Notes: generated by a model not told the origin, from the sequence alone. Shown: positions 33,301 to 42,447, numbered from the stretch's first letter. The stretch: DNA of 58,126 nucleotides from Thermoplasmata archaeon (GCA_022750155.1 JAKIWG010000014.1:1-58126), one strand, 5' to 3'. Made by a program: numbers and translations.

Positions 33301-35064
33301 CTACTGGCCCCAGAACGGCTCGGAGCGTCGCCGGATCCGCACGACCTCATCCAGCACGCGGCGCTCCGCATCGGAAAGCCCGCTCGTCCGGAACTGCCGG
33401 GCGGCGGCCTCCGTCAGGACGACGTACAGGATGTCCCCCTCCTGCAGGGTGCGACCCACGACGGCTCCCTCGATCGAGGCGGCGAGCTCGTCCCCGGCTT
33501 CGGCGCGCTGCACGGAGGTGCTCTCCTTCTGCAGCGAGCGGAGTCGGCCCACCTCGGTGCCGTCGACCCCCATCAATCGGCCCCCGGGTCGCAGCTCGCC
33601 GGCGATGACCTTGATCCCCACGATGGCGGGCTTGGAGGCGCGGAACACGAATCCGGGCAGCACCTGGAACTTGGCCGGGTGGATCGTGTCGACCCGGGCC
33701 TGCTCGGACAGGGTCTCCGTGCGCGCGGAGCGCCAGGCGAGGTACTCCTCGAGGATCCGATACATCACCTCGCCGCGGAAGATCCGGACGGGGCCGGATT
33801 CGCCGCCGGAATCGGCCTCGGCGAGGACCGGGACGTTGAAGGCAAGGACCGCGCGATGGGTCGGGTCCTTCACCGTCGTCATCATGAGGACCGTGGCCCC
33901 GTCGACGGGCCCGACCTCCGCGCGGTGGATCGGGATCGACGCCTCCTTGCACTCGAAGGCGAGGGCCTCCAAGCTCCCGAGAGTGTCCGCCGAAAGGGCG
34001 ACCCCGGACTCCGCAAGCTCGGCGACCGGGTGCGCCTCGCGCGTGAGCTCCTCCTTCGCCAGCTCGGTCTCCTCGCGCCCGTGCACCACCCTCAGCAACC
34101 CCCCCGGGAGCGCGTCCTCCACGCCCGGAGCGGAAAGGTAGAGGCCCGCGGCCGCGCCCACCTCGTTGAGCGACTCGAGCCCTCGCCCCTTGGAGGCGCC
34201 CGACCGGGTCGGCGGGGCCGGTCGGTAGATCCCACGGACCTTCGTGACGAACACGTCGCGCCGGCCCGTGCCGACGATATCGTCGCCGACCTTGAGACGC
34301 CCCCGGTACAGGATGATGCTCCCGACAGGCCCGATCCCCCGCTGTTCGCTCCGCTCCAGGATCGTCGCCTCGGCCGCCTCGGCGCGCAGCTCGAGCTCGT
34401 CGCTCAGGAACCGCTGGGAGAGCCCGACGAGGAGGGCAAGCAGCTCGGCGATCCCGACGCCGGTCTTGGAGGAGACGGGAACGATGCCCACGTTGCGGGT
34501 GAAGTCGCTGACCCGGTCGTAGCGTTCCGCGGAGAACCCGAACGGGAGGAGCTCCTCCGAGAGGCTGTACTGGCGTTCGTCGAGGACCTTGACGAACTCC
34601 GGGCCGCATCGGTTCAGCTGGTCCTTCAGCGAGATCGGACCGGTCGGCTTCCGCCAGCCCGAGAGCAGGTCGATCTTGGTGAGCGCGACGGCGAACGGGG
34701 TCTTCTCGTGCTTGAGGATCTGCACCGATTCGCGCGTCTGCGGCATCATCCCTTCGCGCACGTCCACGACCAAGATGGCGAGGTCCGCGAGGGCGCCCCC
34801 GCGTCGCCTCAGCGTCTCGAACGAGCGGTGCCCGGGCGTGTCGATCACCAATAGGCCGGGGACCGAGAACGGGCCGGTGTCGACGATCCCCTCGCACAGA
34901 CGGCGGATCGCGCTCTTGGAGACCTCGATCGCCCCGATGTGCTGGGTGATCCCCCCGGCCTCCCGCTCGGCGCGGACCGAGCCGGCGATCCGGTCGAGGA
35001 GGGTCGTCTTGCCGTGGTCCACGTGGCCGAGCAGGGAGAGGATCGGCTGGCGGAGCGCGGCCAC
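33301..35064 (-). CDS. infB: Translation initiation factor aIF5B
   Basis: 587 residues from GTG, the usual archaeal size without intein. The G domain starts almost at once: G1 GHVDHGKT (residues 13-20), switch region [10 protein letters not shown]3 DTPGH, G4 TKIDLL and G5 SSKTGVG. Domain II ([13 protein letters not shown]...), domain III and the helix-linked domain IV follow to the end. It promotes ribosomal subunit joining as a GTPase. The gene's TATA box overlaps the stop codon of the upstream phosphodiesterase, so it has its own leaderless promoter. Confidence 0.96.
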   Translation of the reverse strand: MAALRQPILSLLGHVDHGKTTLLDRIAGSVRAEREAGGITQHIGAIEVSKSAIRRLCEGIVDTGPFSVPGLLVIDTPGHRSFETLRRRGGALADLAILVVDVREGMMPQTRESVQILKHEKTPFAVALTKIDLLSGWRKPTGPISLKDQLNRCGPEFVKVLDERQYSLSEELLPFGFSAERYDRVSDFTRNVGIVPVSSKTGVGIAELLALLVGLSQRFLSDELELRAEAAEATILERSEQRGIGPVGSIILYRGRLKVGDDIVGTGRRDVFVTKVRGIYRPAPPTRSGASKGRGLESLNEVGAAAGLYLSAPGVEDALPGGLLRVVHGREETELAKEELTREAHPVAELAESGVALSADTLGSLEALAFECKEASIPIHRAEVGPVDGATVLMMTTVKDPTHRAVLAFNVPVLAEADSGGESGPVRIFRGEVMYRILEEYLAWRSARTETLSEQARVDTIHPAKFQVLPGFVFRASKPAIVGIKVIAGELRPGGRLMGVDGTEVGRLRSLQKESTSVQRAEAGDELAASIEGAVVGRTLQEGDILYVVLTEAAARQFRTSGLSDAERRVLDEVVRIRRRSEPFWGQ

Positions 35065-35085
35065 GTTCCTGTCGGGCTTCGGAGG

Positions 35086-35094
35086 GATTTTATC
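35086..35094 (-). promoter_or_regulatory. TATA box of infB
   Basis: GATAAAATC on the minus strand, about 26 nt before the GTG at 35064. The TAA stop codon of the preceding phosphodiesterase gene (35090-35092) is part of the box. Confidence 0.65.
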
Positions 35095-36409
35095 GTTGTG
35101 GCGGCCGCCCCAGGCTTTCGGTGAGCTCCGCGAAGCTCCCGGCGACGAGCGGGACGAGCAGCTCGGCCGACTCGAGCCCTCCGTGCCCGGAACGCAGATG
35201 CCGGACCGGCGCCGGTGCCCCCGGGGGAAGGTAGGTCAACCCCCACGGGCTGGGGACGAGGGCCAACAGCTCTCCGGTGCGACCCTCCAGCTCCGGGTGG
35301 AACGGGGGAGGTCCGAACAGGCCGGAGCCGATCGCCTTCTCGACCTCGAGCACCCGAGACCCCGGGGGCAGAACACGGGAGAGCGCCTCACGGAGCGCCC
35401 CGAGGCGTCCGGGACGGGCGCAGAAGAACCCGGCCCGCCGGTCCCCCGCGAGGGGGCGGGCCATTTCCTGGGTCAGGGCCGGTATCGAGTCCACGCGGAG
35501 CGTCGTCTCCGGACCCGCGGAGACCTGACCGTGGTCGCCGGTGATCAACGTCGTGATCTCCGTCCGACGCCGGGCCGGTAGGGAATCGGCGACGTATCCG
35601 AGGAGGTGGGCGAGGCGCTCGACCTCGAGCCCGAACAGTCGATCGTCCACGCCCTTGAGGTGTTGGATCGTATCGAGCTCGTCCCAGTAGAGGAACACGA
35701 CGGGCGGGGGGGACGGCCGACCCAGGAGCCGAGCCAGTTCGTGGGCGAGCTCGGAGGCGGTGGCGTAGCCCACATACTCCGCCCCGTCGTAGAGGATCCG
35801 CGTGAAGCCGGTCCCCTGGAACCGGTCGCGAGACACCGCGGCGCCGATCCCGTATCGACGGAACAACGACGGACACCCGACGATGTCCTCCGGGGTCCAG
35901 TTCGGCCCGACCAGCTGGTCGTAGACGGGGACCCCGAGCGGGCTCATCTTCAGCATGTCGGCGACCAGCCCGTACTTCGGCAGGAACTGGCGGTACCCGA
36001 CGAGTCCGTGGCGCCCGGGAGGCGCCCCCGTCGAAAGACTCGTCAGCGCGGCGGAGGTCGTCGAAGGGAAGACGGTGGTCAGCGGATGCGCGTGGCGGCG
36101 CCATCCGTCCGCGAGCGGGGTGCCTTGACCCCAACGGTCGAACTGCTCCCAACCGAAGCCGTCCACCATCACGACGAGGGTGGTACCCGGCGCGCGGCGG
36201 CCCCGGAACGGGTCGAGCGCATGATCGAGAGGGGGTGCAAGGGGGGAGTCCCCGGTCGGCTCGGCACCCGTCGCCCGGAAGACCGTCGGTCCGATGTTTG
36301 CGAGCGACCGGCCCGAGTACGCGGGGATCGGAACCCCCAGGGTGCGGTCGGCCCGGAGCAGCTCGGCCTCTTCTCGGGAGCGGGGGCCCGCGGGGCCCGA
36401 GCGGCTCAT
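35090..36409 (-). CDS. Type I phosphodiesterase/nucleotide pyrophosphatase-like protein
   Basis: 439 residues, alkaline-phosphatase superfamily (PF01663). The metal site is seen in order: [13 protein letters not shown], nucleophile Thr in [32 protein letters not shown] and the C-terminal [18 protein letters not shown]. Such enzymes cleave phosphodiesters or pyrophosphates, often of nucleotides. There is no signal peptide or membrane segment, so it is probably cytoplasmic. Its ATG overlaps the DUF1634 stop (ATGA), making it the last gene of a three-gene coupled unit with TauE/SafE-like and DUF1634 proteins. Confidence 0.88.
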   Translation of the reverse strand: MSRSGPAGPRSREEAELLRADRTLGVPIPAYSGRSLANIGPTVFRATGAEPTGDSPLAPPLDHALDPFRGRRAPGTTLVVMVDGFGWEQFDRWGQGTPLADGWRRHAHPLTTVFPSTTSAALTSLSTGAPPGRHGLVGYRQFLPKYGLVADMLKMSPLGVPVYDQLVGPNWTPEDIVGCPSLFRRYGIGAAVSRDRFQGTGFTRILYDGAEYVGYATASELAHELARLLGRPSPPPVVFLYWDELDTIQHLKGVDDRLFGLEVERLAHLLGYVADSLPARRRTEITTLITGDHGQVSAGPETTLRVDSIPALTQEMARPLAGDRRAGFFCARPGRLGALREALSRVLPPGSRVLEVEKAIGSGLFGPPPFHPELEGRTGELLALVPSPWGLTYLPPGAPAPVRHLRSGHGGLESAELLVPLVAGSFAELTESLGRPPQR

Positions 36410-36795
36410 GCGAGGACCCCGATGACGATCGTTCCGGCCAGCACGGCAAGGACGATCGCCGTGATCGCCGAGAACGCACGGTCCCCCACCCTCAAGAACA
36501 TCAGGAAGGAGATCACCACGCGGAGGAGGGGCGTCAGGACGAGCACGATCAGCCCTCCGAGGATCAGCGCCGTCGGGCCCCCGCTCCTCAGCTCCGAGGC
36601 GAACTGGGACCCGGTGAGCCGAGCGGGCGCCATGATGGCAGCTCCGCCGGTGTACGCTAGGAATACCCCGAGCGCGAACAGGATGGCCGAGAGCACGACG
36701 CCTCCGCGCAGCACCGCGCCGACCAGCTGGGGGAAGTACTCGGGGACGTCCGGGAACGCGGCGGTGGTCCTCGCCAAACCGGTGCCTCCGGTCAA
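36406..36795 (-). CDS. DUF1634-type membrane protein
   Basis: 129 residues from a TTG that overlaps the stop codon of the TauE gene (TTGA). It has three predicted helices: GGVVLSAILFALGVFLAYTGG, GGPTALILGGLIVLVLTPLLRVVISF and SAITAIVLAVLAGTIVIGVL. The GPTALILGGLIVLVLTP-R pattern is the DUF1634 signature. DUF1634 genes commonly sit beside TauE/SafE anion exporters, as here, and are thought to be a partner subunit. A much longer in-frame extension upstream is antisense to other genes and rejected. Overlaps at both ends imply translational coupling. Confidence 0.82.
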   Translation of the reverse strand: MTGGTGLARTTAAFPDVPEYFPQLVGAVLRGGVVLSAILFALGVFLAYTGGAAIMAPARLTGSQFASELRSGGPTALILGGLIVLVLTPLLRVVISFLMFLRVGDRAFSAITAIVLAVLAGTIVIGVLA

Positions 36796-37670
36796 AGCCA
36801 GCCCATCCCCCGCACGAACATGAGGGCCGCCGCGAGGGCGAGTACGCCCACGAACAGCTCCCGCAATCCGCGGGCCGACGCCTTCGCCTGCAATCGGGTC
36901 CCCGCGACGCTCCCGGCGAGGATCCCGATAGCCACCGGAGCGACGAGGAGGAGCGAGAGGTACCCGGCGAACAGGTAGACCACCGCCCCCGCGGTCGCCG
37001 TCACCCCGACCATGAAGATGGAGGTCGCGCTGGCGACGCGCATGGGCACGTTCATGAACGAATGCATCGCCGGTACGTTGAACAGCCCCCCGCCGATCCC
37101 CAAAAGCCCCGAACCGAGCCCGCTGAACCCGACCAGGGCGAGCCCGCCAAACGTCCCGGTCACCCGATAGGGGACCCGTTCTCCCGAGCGGCGGGTGTAG
37201 GTTCCCCCCAGCGCCAACCGGTCCGCGAGCCGATCGTGGGGGGGGTCCGGATTCACGTCCGAGGGCCGGTGCGCCACCATCAGCACGGCCGCGAGCACCA
37301 CGACCGGAATGAACGCAAAGATCAGCACCGGCGCCTGCGAGGCGAGCACGGTCACCCCGATCAGCGCCCCTGCGAGGCCGCCGACTGCCGTCGACGTCTC
37401 CAGGAACATCCCGGTCCTCAGGTCGGTCAGACGGTCCTCGACATACGTCGACGCGGAGCCGCAGGACGTCGCGATGGTGCTGACCAGGCTCGCGGCGATC
37501 GCGAGATGGATGTCGACGCCGAACAGCACGACCAGTCCGGGCACGATGAACAATCCTCCCCCGAGGCCAAGCATCGCGCCGACGACCCCGGCGGCGAACG
37601 CGAAGACCAGGACCAGCAGGAGGTCGGTGATGGGGGGAAGGGTCCCGTCGACCGGAAAGATCGGCAGCAA
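36792..37670 (-). CDS. TauE/SafE-family anion transporter
   Basis: 292 residues, start TTG (CGAGGGGAG lies directly before it). It has the family's two-fold repeat: GVVGAMLGLGGGLFIVPGLV near the N terminus and GLGSGLLGIGGGLFNVPAM near the middle, each the GxGGG pore signature, with about eight helices in all and a polar loop (HRPSDVNPDPPHDRLADR) between halves. Members export or import sulfite, sulfoacetate or other organic anions. It is first gene of the coupled unit with DUF1634 and a phosphodiesterase. A TATA-like box (GATTAAGTAC on the minus strand, about 37700-37709) fits a short leader. Confidence 0.9.
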   Translation of the reverse strand: MLPIFPVDGTLPPITDLLLVLVFAFAAGVVGAMLGLGGGLFIVPGLVVLFGVDIHLAIAASLVSTIATSCGSASTYVEDRLTDLRTGMFLETSTAVGGLAGALIGVTVLASQAPVLIFAFIPVVVLAAVLMVAHRPSDVNPDPPHDRLADRLALGGTYTRRSGERVPYRVTGTFGGLALVGFSGLGSGLLGIGGGLFNVPAMHSFMNVPMRVASATSIFMVGVTATAGAVVYLFAGYLSLLLVAPVAIGILAGSVAGTRLQAKASARGLRELFVGVLALAAALMFVRGMGWL

Positions 37671-37703
37671 CTCCCCTCGTCGCTCGTAGCCGAGCGACCG
37701 TAC

Positions 37704-38801
37704 TTAATCCTGCCCGCTCGGCGGGGACTCCTCGAGGAGGCGCTGGCCTTTCGGCCGGGGCCGGAGCCGCTCGACGCCGACGGAGAGCAGGCGGACCCTG
37801 CGGCGGCGTCCCTGGTGTTCCTCCTCCCAGAGTTGGGCGAGGAGCCGGGGCGCGACCGCACGCAGCGCTCCGGGGCCGAACTGGGACGCCGGCAGGGTGT
37901 GGCCACGTTGGACCCGCTGGAAGTCGTCCCAGCGTACGGAGATGCGGACGGTCTGGTAGCTCAGCCCCTCGGCCCCGATCCCCTCCGACAGCGAGTCGAT
38001 GAGGGGGGAGAGCTCGGCCTCGACCTGCTCCAGCTCGCTCAGGTCCTCGACGAACGTGCGGTCCACGCTCCGGGAATGTGGACCGGGCTCCTCCTCGATC
38101 GGGTCGTGGGGGTGGCCTCGGGCGAGGGCCACGAGCTCCTTCGCGAAATCCCCGAGCGCCCGGTCGATCCCGGGGGGGGCCCCGTGGGCGAGCTGGCCCA
38201 CCTGCTCGATGCCCGAGGCGTGGAGGATCGCCTCCGTCTTGGGTCCGACACCGGGGACGACCCTCACGGAGAGGGGAGCGAGGAACTCGGCGATCCGTTC
38301 GGAGGCGACGATGACGACCCCGGCCGGCTTGGCCCGGTCGGAGGCGATCTTGGCGACGACCGCCGAGGGGGAGACGCCGATCGACGCGGGGAGGTCGAGG
38401 TGCTCGAGGACCTCCCGCTGCATCGCGCGGGCCTCGCTCTCCGCCGAGGGGGCGTCGGGGAGGTCGAGGTCGATGGTCGCCTCGTCGATGCTGCGGGGGA
38501 CCACGCGCGGATACCTCTCCCGCAGCAGGTGGCGGACCTCGCCGGCGACGCGTTCGTACTTGGGGAAGTCCGCCGGCACCCAGGTCGCCTGCGGGCACAA
38601 CTGGGCCGCACGGCCCACCGGCAGGGCGCTTCGCACCCCGAACTTCCGCGCCTCGTAGCTCGCCGAGAGCACCACGCCCCGAGTCGGTCCCTGGGACGGG
38701 TCCGGGCCGACGATGACCGGACGGCCCCGCAGCTCCGGACGATCTCGGAGCTCGCAGGAGACGTAGTAGGCGTCGAGGTCGATCCAGAAGATCCAGCGCA
38801 T
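37704..38801 (-). CDS. dinB: DNA polymerase IV (Y family, Dpo4-like)
   Basis: 365 residues from ATG at 38801. The catalytic acidic residues are Asp8 (FWIDLDAYYV), Asp106 and Glu107 (RSIDEATIDL), and Tyr12 matches the steric gate of Dpo4. A helix-hairpin-helix segment (VVPGVGPKTEAIL) is in the thumb, and the little-finger domain runs to about 345. It copies past DNA lesions with low fidelity. An N-terminal extension of 18 codons to 38855 was dropped as poor. No clear PIP box was seen at the C terminus. It is 55 nt downstream of a KaiC-like gene on the same strand, which may put it in the same transcript. Confidence 0.95.
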   Translation of the reverse strand: MRWIFWIDLDAYYVSCELRDRPELRGRPVIVGPDPSQGPTRGVVLSASYEARKFGVRSALPVGRAAQLCPQATWVPADFPKYERVAGEVRHLLRERYPRVVPRSIDEATIDLDLPDAPSAESEARAMQREVLEHLDLPASIGVSPSAVVAKIASDRAKPAGVVIVASERIAEFLAPLSVRVVPGVGPKTEAILHASGIEQVGQLAHGAPPGIDRALGDFAKELVALARGHPHDPIEEEPGPHSRSVDRTFVEDLSELEQVEAELSPLIDSLSEGIGAEGLSYQTVRISVRWDDFQRVQRGHTLPASQFGPGALRAVAPRLLAQLWEEEHQGRRRRVRLLSVGVERLRPRPKGQRLLEESPPSGQD

Positions 38802-38856
38802 CCGTTGCGCACCATCGCACGCGCGGGTTTGGGAGTATGGGGTGGCGAGGCCCACC

Positions 38857-39582
38857 CTAGAACCGGCCGAGATCGACGGCGCGGGCGTCGACGGTGATCC
38901 CCTGGGGGCCGATCGCGTACGGTTGGACCGTCCGAGCGTGGGGGGTGCGGCGCATCTTCAGCACCCGGAGGGATAGACCCACCCGGTGTCCGTCGGACGC
39001 GGTCGAGTACCCGAGGAGGATCACGCCGTCCGCGACGTACTCCGAGAGTCCGTCCCGAGTCACCTCGGGGTGAAGGGGGTCCGCCTCGGCGGTGAGCACC
39101 GTCGTGGCCCCGGACGCGCGGCACGCCCCGGCGAGGGTGAACAGGGTCGAACGCCGACCGGCTTCGTCCTCGGCGAGCATGTTGAGCAAGGACACGGAAT
39201 CGACGACGATCCGCTTCGCCCCGAACGCCTGCAGCTCCTTGACCACCTCCCCTTGGATGCGGTGGAGGTTCTGCTTGGTTTCGCGGGGGTCGAGCCGGAC
39301 GATCTTGAGCGTCCCGCTCGATACGGCCTGGTCGACCGCCCACCCGAACTGCCTGGCCGTGGCCACCAGGGCCGATTCGTCCTCCTCGAGGGAGAGGAAC
39401 GCCCCGCGTTCGCCCCGGGCGGCCCCCGAGGTCAGGAACTGCAGCCCGAAGCACGTCTTGCCGGTGCCGGGCAGTCCCGTCACCAGGACGACGGAGCCCG
39501 CCGGGAACCCCCCCGACAGCATTTCGTCGAGCCCCGGGACCCCCGTCGGGACCCGCTCGGAGCGTGGTTCAGACCCGCTCAT
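38857..39582 (-). CDS. KaiC-like RecA-fold ATPase, intact P-loop
   Basis: 241 residues. The start VPTGVPGLDEMLSGGFPAGSVVLVTG is the standard KaiC-domain opening; Walker A is GLPGTGKT (36-43), the catalytic Glu-Glu is in LSLEEDESA, and Walker B is KRIVVDSVSLL. One domain only. Such proteins in archaea are tied to signal transduction, motility or DNA handling, but the role here is unknown. The ATG overlaps the end of the preceding KaiC-like gene by 14 nt, so the two are coupled and may form a heteromer. Confidence 0.9.
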   Translation of the reverse strand: MSGSEPRSERVPTGVPGLDEMLSGGFPAGSVVLVTGLPGTGKTCFGLQFLTSGAARGERGAFLSLEEDESALVATARQFGWAVDQAVSSGTLKIVRLDPRETKQNLHRIQGEVVKELQAFGAKRIVVDSVSLLNMLAEDEAGRRSTLFTLAGACRASGATTVLTAEADPLHPEVTRDGLSEYVADGVILLGYSTASDGHRVGLSLRVLKMRRTPHARTVQPYAIGPQGITVDARAVDLGRF

Positions 39583-40483
39583 ACTGCGTGGTCACCAGCC
39601 CGTTCGAGTTGCTGAATCGGATCACGAACCGGCCCTGCTGCTCGTGGGGGACCCGTGCGAGCACCGGCATGAACTTTTCGATGAGCATCGTCCGCTGACG
39701 GTGGGAGTGGAGCGGACTCCCGCTCCACGTGAACGACAGGACCCCATCAACGGAATCGATCAATCCTTGCTCGACGGCCGGCGTCGTAACGCCCCGGGAG
39801 AGGAGCAGGTAGACGATCCCGTTCCAGCTCTTCGCCCGGCGGCGCAGCCCCTTGACGAGGGTGAGCAGCTCCTCCGTGTCCACCCCGCGTCGCGCGAGGA
39901 GGTCGGTGAGCGAGTCGACGATGACGACGTTCGAGGCCGCGTCCGACTCGAGAGCGTCGGCGATCGCGGCGAGCGGGCCGGCGGCGGGGGCGGCGCGGGC
40001 GGCGGAACCGGCGAGGAGGCCCCCACCGATGGACGACCACTGCGCCGGGACCACGGAGTCGGCGAAGTACGACGGGGAGAGGTCGTGGAACGTGAGGTGC
40101 TGGAGGAGCACGCGATGGTACGAAGGTTCGAACGCGCCCTCGACCTCACGGATCACCTGCTCCTTGGAGCGGCTGATGCTGACGTAAACGACCCCCTCGG
40201 GGTAGACGAACGGACCCCGGGCGCCCCCGAGGAAGAATTCGTGCAGCCGGGGGTCGTCGTAATGCAGCATGAGATGCACCGCCGACGTCAAGGCGAACTC
40301 CTGGTGACCAGCTCCCGGCTCCCCCATCAGGAGCACGACGGAGCCCGTGGGCATCCCTCCAGTGATGTGGTCGAAATCGGGAACGCCCGTCGGCACGCGC
40401 GGCGGAGCCTCGGTCTCGCCGGAAGGGAGGGTCCGCCCCGACGAGCCTGGAGCGAACCAGGGGCGAGGGGCTTCGATGGCCAT
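39569..40483 (-). CDS. KaiC-like protein with degenerate P-loop
   Basis: 304 residues. It has the KaiC opening (VPTGVPDFDHITGGMPTGSVVLLMG) but the P-loop reads GEPGAGHQ (54-61), with His in place of the essential Lys and Gln in place of Thr. The Walker B-like strand (NVVIVDSLTDLL) is kept, while the Glu-Glu is replaced (VSISRSKEQV). An insertion of about 40 residues carries an Ala/Gly-rich loop. It is therefore unlikely to hydrolyse ATP alone. It is first in the coupled pair with the intact ATPase, suggesting a regulatory or structural subunit. Confidence 0.87.
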   Translation of the reverse strand: MAIEAPRPWFAPGSSGRTLPSGETEAPPRVPTGVPDFDHITGGMPTGSVVLLMGEPGAGHQEFALTSAVHLMLHYDDPRLHEFFLGGARGPFVYPEGVVYVSISRSKEQVIREVEGAFEPSYHRVLLQHLTFHDLSPSYFADSVVPAQWSSIGGGLLAGSAARAAPAAGPLAAIADALESDAASNVVIVDSLTDLLARRGVDTEELLTLVKGLRRRAKSWNGIVYLLLSRGVTTPAVEQGLIDSVDGVLSFTWSGSPLHSHRQRTMLIEKFMPVLARVPHEQQGRFVIRFSNSNGLVTTQYERV

Positions 40484-40517
40484 TCGAGGAACTCCGGGGA
40501 TTTCAGGCCCGGGCGGA

Positions 40518-40525
40518 GTATTAGA
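40518..40525 (-). promoter_or_regulatory. TATA-like box of the KaiC-like pair
   Basis: TCTAATAC on the minus strand, about 38 nt before the ATG at 40483, leaving a leader of about 10 nt. Confidence 0.5.
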
Positions 40526-40568
40526 AAGCTCGGCTGGAGCGGGTCGCGCACGCTCCGCGGCACGCCGT

Positions 40569-41912
40569 TCAGTCGAGGAAACGGGTCGCGCCGGCCTTGA
40601 CGAACTCCCGGAGGAGGACGGTCGCGTACGCTCCCTTCGGCAGTGCGAACGTCAGCCAGAGCCCGTCGCTCGTCCCTGAAGGGACCGAGGCCCCGGGCTC
40701 GGGGTCCTCCCGGCTGCACCCGACGGGGGGCATCGGCACCAGCACCGGCCGCCAGGTCCCTCGGCTTGCGACCTCGGGGGTGGCGGGGAGCTCGAACGCC
40801 TTGCGGGTGACCTGTTCCTCCGTCAGGATCTTCGACAGGATCTCGCCCGGGCGCCCCACGCTCTCGGGAGTCTCGAACCCGACCAGTGGCCCGGCGAGCC
40901 GGGCCCGTCCCTTCTGGACCATCTGACGAGCTTCGGAAAGGTTGTCCTGCTCGACGGGCACCGCTTGGGTCCCGGGGAGCGTCCCATCCCGCGCGACGCG
41001 GAGCAACCAATCGCCCGCCTCGGGTTCGGTGAGCGAGATCCCGGCGGCATGCCGGTCGGAGGTCCACCGGTTGAAGATCAGCGCCTGGTAGGCATGGACG
41101 AACAGTTGGCGGAGCTCCCGGGAGAGCGCCCGGAGCGCCCGTTCGGGGGAGTGGCCCCGTGCGAGATGGTCCAACAGCTGCCTCTCGAACCGGAAGTGGG
41201 GCGGAAAGTCGCGCAGCGCCTTCACGGGGTCGTGATGGAGGGCGTAGGCCCGGCGCGCCTCTCCCCCCATGGAGTCGGGCCCCTCCGGCACCGCCGACAG
41301 GTACGCCTCGACCGCTTCCTTCGCCCCCTCGCGGACGAGCGCCCGCCCGACGGCGTGGGTGACCGGTCGCACTTCGCCGAACCGCTGCGGGCCGAACAGG
41401 TTCGGGAATCCCCCGGCCTCAGCGATCTCGCGACCCGTCGTGCGGATCGACTCCTCGGCGAGGGCCGGATCGGCGAGCCCGCCGAGCCGCAGGGTGAACA
41501 CGTTGCCGTAGTGATGCCCCAGCACCAGCCCGTCCCGCGCCCGGTACGACTCGACGACCTCCACATCCCTCAACCCGAGCTCCCCGCCGGGCGGGAGCCC
41601 CCGGTACGATGCGAGGCGTTCCGTGACGGCGCGCCGGTCCTTCGTGCCCGCCCACGCGATGGCGTGCGGCGGCAGCCCGAGACGGGAGGCGATCCGCTGG
41701 CCGAGCTCGTGCTGCTCCCAGTTTCGGCTGACGATTCGTAGGACCGTGTACGGCCCCTGCTCGTCCGGCACCGGGTAGGAGGAGATCTCGCGGACCCGGA
41801 ACTCCTCGGCGCGGGCCTTCAGCGTCCCCGCGAGCGGTTCGGTCGAAGAGGCGTAGAACCCGAGGCCAAGCGCGAGGTCGGTCGAGGGGGGTTGCCAACG
41901 CCCGACCGACAC
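40569..41912 (-). CDS. truD: tRNA pseudouridine synthase D (TruD)
   Basis: 447 residues from GTG. The catalytic Asp is in WAGTKDRRAVTER (about residues 88-100), with RVREISSYP before it and HHYGNVFTLRL after. NLFGPQRFGEVRPVTHAVGRAL is the second family motif, and AYQALIFNRWTSDR the third. The whole family length is present, with the TruD-specific insertion. It makes pseudouridine-13 in tRNA. The start is set by the shared box at 41937-41948, 29-30 nt upstream. Confidence 0.95.
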   Translation of the reverse strand: MSVGRWQPPSTDLALGLGFYASSTEPLAGTLKARAEEFRVREISSYPVPDEQGPYTVLRIVSRNWEQHELGQRIASRLGLPPHAIAWAGTKDRRAVTERLASYRGLPPGGELGLRDVEVVESYRARDGLVLGHHYGNVFTLRLGGLADPALAEESIRTTGREIAEAGGFPNLFGPQRFGEVRPVTHAVGRALVREGAKEAVEAYLSAVPEGPDSMGGEARRAYALHHDPVKALRDFPPHFRFERQLLDHLARGHSPERALRALSRELRQLFVHAYQALIFNRWTSDRHAAGISLTEPEAGDWLLRVARDGTLPGTQAVPVEQDNLSEARQMVQKGRARLAGPLVGFETPESVGRPGEILSKILTEEQVTRKAFELPATPEVASRGTWRPVLVPMPPVGCSREDPEPGASVPSGTSDGLWLTFALPKGAYATVLLREFVKAGATRFLD

Positions 41913-41936
41913 GCGCTTCGGAGGCGATTGTCGATG

Positions 41937-41948
41937 AAAACTTTAACC
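41937..41948. promoter_or_regulatory. Shared bidirectional TATA box for truD and the 41971 gene
   Basis: AAAACTTTAACC is the only AT-rich patch in the 58-nt divergent gap. Its centre (about 41941) is 29-30 nt from the truD GTG (41912) and equally 29-30 nt from the ATG at 41971, so one box appears to serve two leaderless messages. Confidence 0.6.
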
Positions 41949-41970
41949 CCGGGCCGCCCGTGACCCGTTG

Positions 41971-42447
41971 ATGATCCAGGCGACGGCCCGTGTTCTCCAG
42001 AACATCATCGAGATCCGGGTCGGCGGGGAGACCTGGACGTGCCGACCGGTGGTGAGCGCCACCGGGGCCATCACCCGCCGGATCGCCTCACTGTTCTCCA
42101 CGGTCTACGAGACGTACCGGTCGACGGAGCCGGAGGTCGTGTACTCGACCGTCTCCTACCACGTGAAGAAGGACGAGATCATCGTCCAGATCGGGGAGCA
42201 GCGCTGGAAGACCGAGTCGTCGCTGTTCGGCCCGATCACCTTCGAGTACGGGGGGCTCCCGTATTCGGTGAACGAGAAGCTCACGGGCAAGTTCGCCGTG
42301 ATCCGCAACGGCCAGGTCATCGCGACGGGGGAGCTCGGGTTCCGCTCCTGCGTCATCCGAGAGTATCCGGCGGAGCTCGAGGGGTTCCTGACGAACCTCT
42401 CCCTGGGGTTCCTGATCCGCACGCTCGTCTGGGAGATGTTCCGGTAG
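41971..42447 (+). CDS. Conserved-looking small protein, possible LURP-one/Tubby-like fold
   Basis: 158 residues, all soluble. It is mostly beta strands: RVLQNIIEIRVGGETWTCRP, YRSTEPEVVYSTVSYHVKKDEIIVQIGEQRWKTESSLFGPITFEYGG, EKLTGKFAVIRNGQVIATGELGF, ending in a long hydrophobic helix (NLSLGFLIRTLVWEMF). This pattern of a beta-barrel around a C-terminal hydrophobic helix is like LURP-one-related/Tubby-type proteins, but the resemblance is of layout only and I am not sure. It may bind membrane lipids. Confidence 0.65.
   Translation: MIQATARVLQNIIEIRVGGETWTCRPVVSATGAITRRIASLFSTVYETYRSTEPEVVYSTVSYHVKKDEIIVQIGEQRWKTESSLFGPITFEYGGLPYSVNEKLTGKFAVIRNGQVIATGELGFRSCVIREYPAELEGFLTNLSLGFLIRTLVWEMFR

Noticed and set aside
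33298-34854. A 518-codon plus-strand frame and a 516-codon minus-strand frame in the same region
   Set aside because: Both are shadows of aIF5B, whose GTPase motifs are complete.
36406-38820. An 804-codon open frame on the minus strand
   Set aside because: Only the last 129 codons show a real protein (DUF1634). The rest is Arg/Gly/Pro-rich antisense or out-of-frame reading of TauE and dinB, caused by the high GC content.
37062-38897. A 611-codon open frame on the plus strand
   Set aside because: Antisense to dinB and the TauE-like gene, which have full sets of family motifs; the plus frame has biased composition and no motif.
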